NCBI GenBank assembly: GCA_050015355.1
Contig: JBEKBO010000083.1
Coordinates: 1 to 19,907, forward strand
Length of the DNA stretch: 19,907 bases
Reading direction: 5' to 3'
From: CAWBRT01 sp050015355
GTDB lineage: Bacteria; Acidobacteriota; Terriglobia; Terriglobales; Acidobacteriaceae
Positions 15,327 through 19,907 of this stretch are shown here, piece by piece. Within the stretch, counting starts at the first letter, position 1. The number at the start of each line of letters is the position of its first letter. The notes below the pieces were generated by a model that saw only the letters and a list, made by a program, of their open reading frames with translations, did not search any database and was not told where the DNA came from. Made by a program: the position numbers and the translations under genes.

Positions 15327-15815
15327 TTACTTCTTTTTCTTCGCCGGCTTCTTAGCAGGCGCTTTCTTGGCCGGCGATTTCTTGGCGGGCGCCTTCTTCG
15401 CCGGTGGTTTGCGGACCGCCTTCTTGGCCGGCGCTGCCGCCGCTTGGCCTGCCGCCGCGACCGCTCCGGGCTTTTCGGCAACCGCGATCTCCAGATGCGA
15501 CATGCGCCGCTGATAACGGTACGCGCGTCCCATCGGAGCCGGACGAATGCGCTTCATGCGCGGACCTTCGTTGGCGATGGCGCGCTTGACGAACAGGCGG
15601 TCGACGTCCACCTCGACGCCTTTCTCCTGGTTCATATAGTTGGCGTTCTCAATGGCCGAACGCAGCAGCTTGTGAACCAGCGGCGCCACCCGCTTGTTGG
15701 TGAACGCCAGCGTATTCAGTGCCTGCTCCACTCGCAGCCCTTTGATCAGGTCCAGCACCAGGCGGGCTTTCTGCGGCGAAACACGCATGAACCTGGCTTT
15801 CGCAGTGAATTCCAT
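15327..15815 (-). CDS. rplV: 50S ribosomal protein L22 with PAKK-repeat tail
   Basis: L22 lines the exit tunnel with a long beta-hairpin and helps form the constriction where arrest peptides and macrolides act. The core (1 to about 114) is complete: 'RMSPQKARLVLDLIKGL'-like start region, then 'AFTNKRVAPLVHKLLRSAIENA' and the hairpin 'RIRPAPMGRAYRYQRRMSHLEI' (89-110). Residues 115-162 are an added A/K/P tail containing several PAKK units (about 129-162), strongly basic and histone-H1-like in composition. ATG at 15815. The repeat-filled spacer behind rpsS lies upstream and rpsC follows. Confidence 0.98.
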   Translation of the reverse strand: MEFTAKARFMRVSPQKARLVLDLIKGLRVEQALNTLAFTNKRVAPLVHKLLRSAIENANYMNQEKGVEVDVDRLFVKRAIANEGPRMKRIRPAPMGRAYRYQRRMSHLEIAVAEKPGAVAAAGQAAAAPAKKAVRKPPAKKAPAKKSPAKKAPAKKPAKKKK

Positions 15816-15864
15816 GATCTCTCTGTCCCTTCAAATCTTGCCGCGAGTTCCTCGCCGGCCTCGA

Positions 15865-16014
15865 ATCCGTTACTGTCGGCCCGCAATGCGGGCTCGCTCA
15901 GAATGACCGCCTGCCCGAGATCCCTCGCTCCGCTCGGGATAGTCGCCTGTGCGGCTCGTTCTCAGCCTGCCCTGAGCGAGCGAAGCGAGTCGAACGGGCC
16001 GCGCAAAACGGCGA
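15865..16014 (-). repeat. Dispersed palindromic repeat, copy B (rpsS-rplV spacer)
   Basis: The spacer holds GTCATTCTGAGCGAGC (minus strand, 15906-15891), a 6-bp hairpin GCCCGC/GCGGGC (15879-15893), a second hairpin CCCGAG/CTCGGG (15914-15938), and then the unit CCTGAGCGAGCGAAGCGAGT (15971-15990) identical to copy A. Alignment with copy A runs from 15955 into the rpsS stop codon. Internal spacing between subunits is about 29 bases longer than in copy A. Confidence 0.75.
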
Positions 16015-16308
16015 CTACTTCGCCGGTCTCGCCGTGCTCTCGGCGGCTGCCTTCACCGAATGTCCCTTGAAGGTGCGCGTGAAGCTGAACTCACCCAGCT
16101 TATGGCCCACCATGTTCTCGGTGACGTACACCGGGATGAACTTCTTGCCGTTGTGAACGGCCAACGTATGTCCCAGCATTTCCGGGATGATTGTCGAACG
16201 GCGCGACCAGGTGCGCAGCACCTTCTTCTCGTTGCGCGCATTCATGCCCTCCACCTTAGTCAACAGGTGGCTGTCGATGAACGGACCTTTTTTTGTTGAA
16301 CGTGCCAT
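16015..16308 (-). CDS. rpsS: 30S ribosomal protein S19
   Basis: S19 is in the 30S head and pairs with S13 near the A-site finger. The 97 residues begin MARSTKKGPFIDSHLL and contain 'TWSRRSTIIPEMLGHTLAVHNGKKFIPVYVTENMVGHKLGEFSFTRTFKGH' (about 33-83), fully standard. ATG at 16308. The leader carries the ACCGAGAACTGAG word shared with rplP. It is 57 bases after rplB, and its TAG stop is the boundary of repeat copy B. Confidence 0.99.
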   Translation of the reverse strand: MARSTKKGPFIDSHLLTKVEGMNARNEKKVLRTWSRRSTIIPEMLGHTLAVHNGKKFIPVYVTENMVGHKLGEFSFTRTFKGHSVKAAAESTARPAK

Positions 16309-16311
16309 AAA

Positions 16312-16324
16312 CTCAGTTCTCGGT
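16312..16324 (-). repeat. ACCGAGAACTGAG motif upstream of rpsS
   Basis: Identical to 14434-14446. The spacer also holds a small hairpin GGGCT/AGCCC (16341-16354) with a tetraloop. Confidence 0.5.
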
Positions 16325-16365
16325 TCCTTCGGTTTCGTGTGGGCTCGGAAGCCCGCCAGCCGGCC

Positions 16366-17190
16366 TTACTTCTTCCGCCGGCTGACAATGAACTTGTCAG
16401 TCCGCTTGTTGTTGCGAGTCTTGTAGCCGCGCGTCGGCTGACCCCAAGGTGTCACCGGATGGCGCCCGCCGCTGGTTTTGCCTTCACCGCCGCCGTGCGG
16501 GTGATCGACCGGGTTCATAACCACGCCGCGGTTGACCGGACGGCGTCCCAGCCAGCGCGTGCGGCCGGCCTTGCCGATCGTGATGTTCTCGTGATCGAGA
16601 TTGCCAACCTGTCCCACCGTCGCCATGCAGTCGACCAGAACGCGGCGAGTCTCTCCCGAAGGCAGCTTGAGCAGCGCGTAGTCGCCTTCCTTGGCCACCA
16701 ACTGCGCCTGAGCGCCCGCCGAGCGCGCCATCTGCGCACCCTTGCCCGGCTTGAGCTCGATGTTGTGCACCACCGTGCCGGCGGGAATGCTGCGCAGCGG
16801 CAGCGCATTGCCCACCAGGATGTCGGCCTCCGGACCGCTGACCACCTTGGCGCCGACCTTCAGGCCGGACGGATGCAGGATGTAGCGCTTCTCGCCGTCG
16901 GCATAGCTCAACAGAGCGATGCGAGCCGAACGGTTGGGATCGTACTCGATGGATGCCACCGTCGCCGGAATGCCGGCTTTGTCGCGCTTGAAGTCGATGA
17001 TGCGCAGCTTGCGCTTGTGGCCGCCGCCGCGATGCCAGATGGTCAAATCGCCACGATTGCGGCGACCGCCGGTTTCCATCTTCGGCTCGGTGAGCGGCTT
17101 GTGCGGCCGGTTCGTCGTCAACTCGTCATTGACGAGCGTCGTCTGAAAACGCAACGTCGGAGTAACCGGTCTATATGTTTTGATCGCCAT
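16366..17190 (-). CDS. rplB: 50S ribosomal protein L2
   Basis: L2 is essential for subunit joining and lies close to the peptidyl-transferase centre. The 274 residues show 'MAIKTYRPVTPTLRFQT' at the start, the OB and SH3-like RNA-binding domains (about 60-200), and the invariant 'VDHPHGGGEGKTSGGRHPVTPWG' beginning at about residue 228, which contains the histidine region equivalent to E. coli His229. The C-terminus 'NNKRTDKFIVSRRKK' is standard. ATG at 17190 behind a purine-rich AAGAAGAGAAGAG tract. It follows rplW after 188 bases. Confidence 0.99.
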   Translation of the reverse strand: MAIKTYRPVTPTLRFQTTLVNDELTTNRPHKPLTEPKMETGGRRNRGDLTIWHRGGGHKRKLRIIDFKRDKAGIPATVASIEYDPNRSARIALLSYADGEKRYILHPSGLKVGAKVVSGPEADILVGNALPLRSIPAGTVVHNIELKPGKGAQMARSAGAQAQLVAKEGDYALLKLPSGETRRVLVDCMATVGQVGNLDHENITIGKAGRTRWLGRRPVNRGVVMNPVDHPHGGGEGKTSGGRHPVTPWGQPTRGYKTRNNKRTDKFIVSRRKK

Positions 17191-17208
17191 AGCTCTTCTC
17201 TTCTTCCA

Positions 17209-17238
17209 GGCAGATACCGGAAAACCGTTTTCCTGCCC
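17209..17238 (-). other. Hairpin in the rplW-rplB spacer
   Basis: GGAAAA (17219-17224) pairs with TTTTCC (17228-17233) around CCG, and flanking GGCA/TGCC can extend it across an internal loop. It lies just upstream of the rplB ribosome-binding tract. The rest of the 188-bp spacer (17191-17378) shows no ORF or clear promoter. Confidence 0.35.
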
Positions 17239-17378
17239 AGTTTGTCGCGCCGTGCTTCACGCGACTCTCAAAATCGTCCCCCGTCTGCACCCTGGAACGT
17301 CCAACACGACTCCCCGTTCCATCGGGATATCGCACTGGGCACTCCACCGAGCGCAGCCTGCACCGCGGCCGGGTGCGC

Positions 17379-17675
17379 CTAGACGTTTTCGGCATACTCG
17401 GGCATTTTTTCGCCCGCCTTGAGCCGTACGTAGGCCTTCTTCCAGTCGGGACGATAGCCGGTGAACTTTCCCCGACGGCGTTCCTTGCCCTCGAAGGTTG
17501 CCGTACGCACCTGGTCGACCTTGACTTTGAAGATCGACTGCACGGCTTCCTTGATCTGCGTCTTGGAGGCTTTAACCGAGACTTCGAAGACCAGCGTGTG
17601 CTCGGTCTCCTTCGCGCCAAGACCTTTCTCCGTGATCACCGGACGGCGGATGATTTCATATGCGGACTTTGCCAT
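17379..17675 (-). CDS. rplW: 50S ribosomal protein L23
   Basis: L23 is the tunnel-exit docking site for trigger factor and SRP. The 98 residues start MAKSAYEIIRRPVITEKG, with 'LVFEVSVKASKTQIKEAVQSIFKVKVDQVRT' (about 28-58) and the extended loop 'GKERRRGKFTGYRPDWKKAYVRLKAGE', all canonical. Its ATG overlaps the rplD stop as TAATG, implying translational coupling with L4. The next gene, rplB, is 188 bases on. Confidence 0.99.
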   Translation of the reverse strand: MAKSAYEIIRRPVITEKGLGAKETEHTLVFEVSVKASKTQIKEAVQSIFKVKVDQVRTATFEGKERRRGKFTGYRPDWKKAYVRLKAGEKMPEYAENV

Positions 17676-18340
17676 TACGCCACCTCCGCCTTCCGAGCCC
17701 GCTTGGGCGACGAAGCCTTCAGCGAGTCTTGCAGCCTTTCCAGCGCGAGCCGGGAGAAGATCGCACGGTCGTAACGCAGCAGGTGATAGGCGTGCACCTC
17801 GGGACCGTACAGCATTTCCACGCCAGCCAGGTTACGGGCACTCAACTCCAGGTTGAGGTTCTCGTGATTGCCCGCCTCGACCAGCAATGCGGTCTTGTCG
17901 GCCTTCAGCGCGCCCAGCGCCTGGCGCATAGTCTTGCTCTTGACGTCCTTCAGGTCGAACGCCTCGACGACCGTCAGCTTGCCTTCCGCCGCCTTGGCCG
18001 CCAGCGCCGAGCGCAGCGCGCCCAAAAGCTTCTTGCGCGGAAACTGGTAATCGTAGGAGCGGGGCTGCGGTCCGTGAATCGTGCCGCCGTGACGCCATAG
18101 TGGCGAACGAATCGACCCGACACGGGCGCGCCCGGTTCCCTTCTGCCGCCACAGCTTCTTGCCCGATCCCGACACCAGCTTGCGATTCTTGGTGGCATGG
18201 GTGCCAGCCCTCAATCCGGCGCGGTAGTGCTTCACCGCTTCCCAGAGCAAGTCCTCATTGATGGCACCGAACACCTCGTCGGCCAACTCGAGGCTGCCCA
18301 CTTTATTGCCGACCAGATCCAAAACATCAATGGTTGCCAT
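17675..18340 (-). CDS. rplD: 50S ribosomal protein L4
   Basis: L4 reaches the exit-tunnel constriction with an extended loop and, in E. coli, represses the S10 operon by attenuation. From ATG 18340 (MATIDVLDLVGNKVGSLEL) it has 221 residues. The loop 'KLWRQKGTGRARVGSIRSPLWRHGGTIHGP' (about 60-90) is intact, and the C-terminal Rossmann-like half follows. GGAAGAG lies eight bases before this ATG; the upstream frame to 18415 would add 25 non-homologous residues. The stop overlaps rplW by one base. A short A/K-rich C-terminus is present. Confidence 0.98.
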   Translation of the reverse strand: MATIDVLDLVGNKVGSLELADEVFGAINEDLLWEAVKHYRAGLRAGTHATKNRKLVSGSGKKLWRQKGTGRARVGSIRSPLWRHGGTIHGPQPRSYDYQFPRKKLLGALRSALAAKAAEGKLTVVEAFDLKDVKSKTMRQALGALKADKTALLVEAGNHENLNLELSARNLAGVEMLYGPEVHAYHLLRYDRAIFSRLALERLQDSLKASSPKRARKAEVA

Positions 18341-18359
18341 AAGATTTTCTCTTCCAACT

Positions 18360-18385
18360 ACCCGGCGATAGAGTCTCCGCCGGGT
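18360..18385 (-). promoter_or_regulatory. 8-bp stem-loop ahead of rplD
   Basis: ACCCGGCG (18360-18367) pairs perfectly with CGCCGGGT (18378-18385) around ten bases. It ends a few bases before the rplD Shine-Dalgarno, in the 83-bp rplC-rplD spacer. A weaker stem GCGGG/CCCGC lies just 5' of it on the transcript. A site for feedback by L4 is possible but speculative. Confidence 0.45.
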
Positions 18386-18423
18386 CAATGCGATGCGGGC
18401 CACGCGACCCGCCACCTCTTTAT

Positions 18424-19170
18424 TTATTTCTTCTTGCTTGCCTGGCGCTTGGAAGCCTTCAACGGGTCGACCGTGCCGGCGCCGCCGAAACCACGACGCT
18501 CTCTCGGCGGCTTCTTCGCCCTGGTGATCAGCACGTAGCCGTCCTTGGGGCCCGGCACAGCGCCTTCGATCACCAGCAGGTTCTCTTCCTTGTCGATTCC
18601 GAGCACGCGCAGGTTACGCATCGTCACGGCTTCGTGTCCCATGTGCCCCGACATGCGCTGTCCCTTGAACACCCGGGACGGGTACGACGAAGCGCCGATG
18701 GAGCCCTGCACCTGGAACATGTGTCCGTGAGCCGCGGGCCCGCCGCCGAAGTGGTGCCGGCGAACCACACCCGCAAAGCCACGACCCTTGCTGGTGCCCA
18801 AAACGTCAACGAACTTTTCACTATCGAACAGGTCGACCAACACCTTGTCGCCGACCTTCACGCCATCGCCTCCTGCCGGTTGGCCATCCGCGCCGGGTCC
18901 GTCGGCAACGATCTCCACCTCCCGCAGGAACTTCACCGGCGGCAAGTTGTGCTTCGCCAGATGACCTTTCATCGGCTGCGTAAGCCGCGACTCCTTGACG
19001 AACTCAATCAACCCGAGCTGGGCCGCTTCATAGCCGTCGCGCGTGGTCGTCTTCAACTGCGTCACGACGCACGGACCGGCTTGCAATATGGTCACGGGAC
19101 GAACCTCGCCCTTGCTGTCAAACAACTGGGTCATCCCGACCTTTTTTCCAAGAATTCCGTTCAGTGGCAT
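18424..19170 (-). CDS. rplC: 50S ribosomal protein L3
   Basis: L3 binds near the 23S 3' end and reaches the peptidyl-transferase centre through a long loop. The 248 residues start MPLNGILGKKVGMTQLFDSKGEVRPVTIL and include 'GTSKGRGFAGVVRRHHFGGGPAAHGH' and 'GSIGASSYPSRVFKGQRMSGHMG'. The Gln methylated in E. coli L3 (within GQNQTP) is absent, replaced by ASSYP. Length exceeds the E. coli 209, through a G/D-rich insertion near residue 90-100 and a basic C-tail (KASKRQASKKK). ATG at 19170 with GAGGAG nine bases before. rpsJ is 109 bases upstream. Confidence 0.99.
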   Translation of the reverse strand: MPLNGILGKKVGMTQLFDSKGEVRPVTILQAGPCVVTQLKTTTRDGYEAAQLGLIEFVKESRLTQPMKGHLAKHNLPPVKFLREVEIVADGPGADGQPAGGDGVKVGDKVLVDLFDSEKFVDVLGTSKGRGFAGVVRRHHFGGGPAAHGHMFQVQGSIGASSYPSRVFKGQRMSGHMGHEAVTMRNLRVLGIDKEENLLVIEGAVPGPKDGYVLITRAKKPPRERRGFGGAGTVDPLKASKRQASKKK

Positions 19171-19204
19171 TAGTTTGTTCTCCTCATCATGCCTGCGTTA
19201 CCGC

Positions 19205-19233
19205 CGCTGGCACTGTAGGTGCCGCGCCCAGCG
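19205..19233 (-). other. Alternative hairpins in the rpsJ-rplC spacer
   Basis: GGCAC (19209-19213) pairs with GTGCC (19219-19223), and the overlapping CGCTGG (19205-19210) pairs with CCAGCG (19228-19233). The two are largely alternative folds. The 109-bp spacer has no ORF. Confidence 0.3.
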
Positions 19234-19279
19234 ATTCTTCCTGCTCCCCCAGAAGGGTTCCAGAGAACGCTGCACCCGG

Positions 19280-19609
19280 CTATTTATGTTCCTTGCCGTA
19301 CGCCTTGATCTCGACATCGACTCCGGCCGGCAAATCGAGTTTCATCAGCGCGTCAACCGTCTGCTGCGTCGGCTCAAGTATGTCGAGCAAACGCTTATGA
19401 GTGCGGATCTCAAATTGCTCGCGCGACTTCTTGTCGACGTGCGGTGAGCGCAAAACCGTATATTTGTTCTTGACTGTCGGCAACGGGATCGGTCCGGCAA
19501 TCTGAGCGCCGGTGCGGCGCGCCGTCTCGACAATTTCGCCCGTCGACTGATCCAGAACGCGGTAATCGTACGCCTTCAATCGGATCCGAATTCGCTCTTT
19601 ACCAATCAC
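19280..19609 (-). CDS. rpsJ: 30S ribosomal protein S10
   Basis: S10 is in the 30S head and, as NusE, joins antitermination complexes with NusB. The core 'KERIRIRLKAYDYRVLDQSTGEIVETARRTGAQIAGPIPLPT' is canonical, and the ending is 'LPAGVDVEIKAYGKEHK'. No ATG is available: a GTG at 19609 (MIGKERIRI) has GAGAG about eight bases upstream and gives 109 residues, while a TTG at 19624 lacks a Shine-Dalgarno and would add five. GTG is preferred. It opens the S10 segment, 176 bases after tuf. Confidence 0.95.
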   Translation of the reverse strand: MIGKERIRIRLKAYDYRVLDQSTGEIVETARRTGAQIAGPIPLPTVKNKYTVLRSPHVDKKSREQFEIRTHKRLLDILEPTQQTVDALMKLDLPAGVDVEIKAYGKEHK

Positions 19610-19722
19610 AGTTGTGTCTCTCAAAAGATCGTTTTACCAGGGCTCCGCAAGTTCGCTGCTCAACCACGCGCCTGCTTCGCTGGACCGGCGCTCGATCTCC
19701 ACGCCCGTCCATCTTTCCCTGG

Positions 19723-19737
19723 CCGGCCTTTCGCCGG
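19723..19737 (-). other. Hairpin in the tuf-rpsJ spacer
   Basis: CCGGC (19723-19727) pairs with GCCGG (19733-19737). A looser GCGGG/CCCGC pairing lies nearer the tuf stop around a T-rich loop. Neither is followed by a convincing U-tract in the direction of transcription, so read-through from tuf to rpsJ is likely. Confidence 0.3.
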
Positions 19738-19785
19738 ATGCCTGACTCTCGAGCGGGGAGTTTTATCCCGCCCACTCAGAACTTC

Positions 19786-19907
19786 CTACGCAACGATTTC
19801 CGTGATGGTGCCGGCGCCGACCGTGCGGCCGCCTTCGCGGATGGCGAAGCGCAACCCCTTCTCCATCGCCACCGGCGTAATCAGCTCGATCTCCACCGTC
19901 ACATTGT
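19786..19907 (-). CDS. tuf: Elongation factor Tu, C-terminal end (partial)
   Basis: The last 39 codons of EF-Tu, which delivers aminoacyl-tRNA to the ribosomal A site as a GTPase. Visible residues 'VTVEIELITPVAMEKGLRFAIREGG' and 'RTVGAGTITEIVA' belong to domain III, and the end is typical. TAG stop at 19788-19786. The GTPase domain lies outside the window. The position just before rpsJ is the usual fusA-tuf-rpsJ order, which also implies that rpsL, rpsG and fusA may lie further right, but that cannot be seen. Confidence 0.97.
   Translation of the reverse strand, partial: NVTVEIELITPVAMEKGLRFAIREGGRTVGAGTITEIVA

Noticed and set aside
12483..16020. The CTGAGCGAGCGAAGCGAGT repeats as a CRISPR array
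   Set aside because: Only two copies, 3.4 kb apart, with no regular spacers and no cas genes.
14481..16070. A 529-codon open frame on the plus strand opposite rpsC, rplV and part of rpsS
   Set aside because: It is fully antisense to unmistakable ribosomal genes, is rich in Arg/Leu/His typical of GC-rich reverse frames, and resembles no known family.
18341..18415. Extended N-terminus of L4 starting at 18415
   Set aside because: L4 normally starts at MATIDV; a good Shine-Dalgarno precedes that ATG and the extension covers a spacer hairpin.
19786..19907. tuf fragment as a pseudogene
   Set aside because: It is truncated only by the window edge; the visible C-terminus is intact.

Overview
The window is a nearly complete ribosomal-protein supercluster (S10, spc and alpha operons joined), read almost entirely on the minus strand. 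Transcription runs from the right edge to the left. The order is tuf (3' end only), rpsJ, rplC, rplD, rplW, rplB, rpsS, rplV, rpsC, rplP, rpmC, rpsQ, rplN, rplX, rplE, rpsN, rpsH, rplF, rplR, rpsE, rpmD, rplO, secY, adk, map, infA, rpmJ, rpsM, rpsK, rpsD, rpoA, rplQ. A strong intrinsic terminator at about 778-817 closes the run. Convergent to it, on the plus strand, lies a small VanZ-family membrane protein gene. The first 36 bases hold the start of what looks like an IS630-type transposase.

Organism: a GC-rich bacterium, most likely an Acidobacteriota member. This is an inference from the secY-adk-map-infA-rpmJ arrangement, the VanZ protein with its 'ESTD' segment, the style of several ribosomal proteins, and intergenic repeats of the 'GTCATYCTGAGC' / 'CTGAGCGAGCGAAGCGAGTCGAA' kind. 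It cannot be proved without a search.

The genes supply about half the ribosomal proteins (including the exit-tunnel and peptidyl-transferase-centre proteins L2, L3, L4, L22 and L23), the RNA polymerase alpha subunit, initiation factor IF-1, the SecY translocon channel, adenylate kinase and the methionine aminopeptidase that trims nascent chains. All look intact.

The gene content is orthodox and I found no new defence or biosynthetic system. The unusual part is the texture. Spacers are loose (my hand sum is about 3.4 kb of spacer between tuf and rplQ, many 100-250 bp), and many carry stem-loops. Two spacers are filled by related copies of a dispersed repeat that abuts the preceding stop codon at the same base. 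Several ribosomal proteins carry low-complexity basic or charged extensions: the L22 C-tail, L5 N-tail, L17 C-tail and L30 N-tail. No gene-free stretch exceeds 300 bases. The longest are rpsD-rpoA (251), 683-909 (terminators), rpsN-rpsH (216) and rplX-rplE (214).
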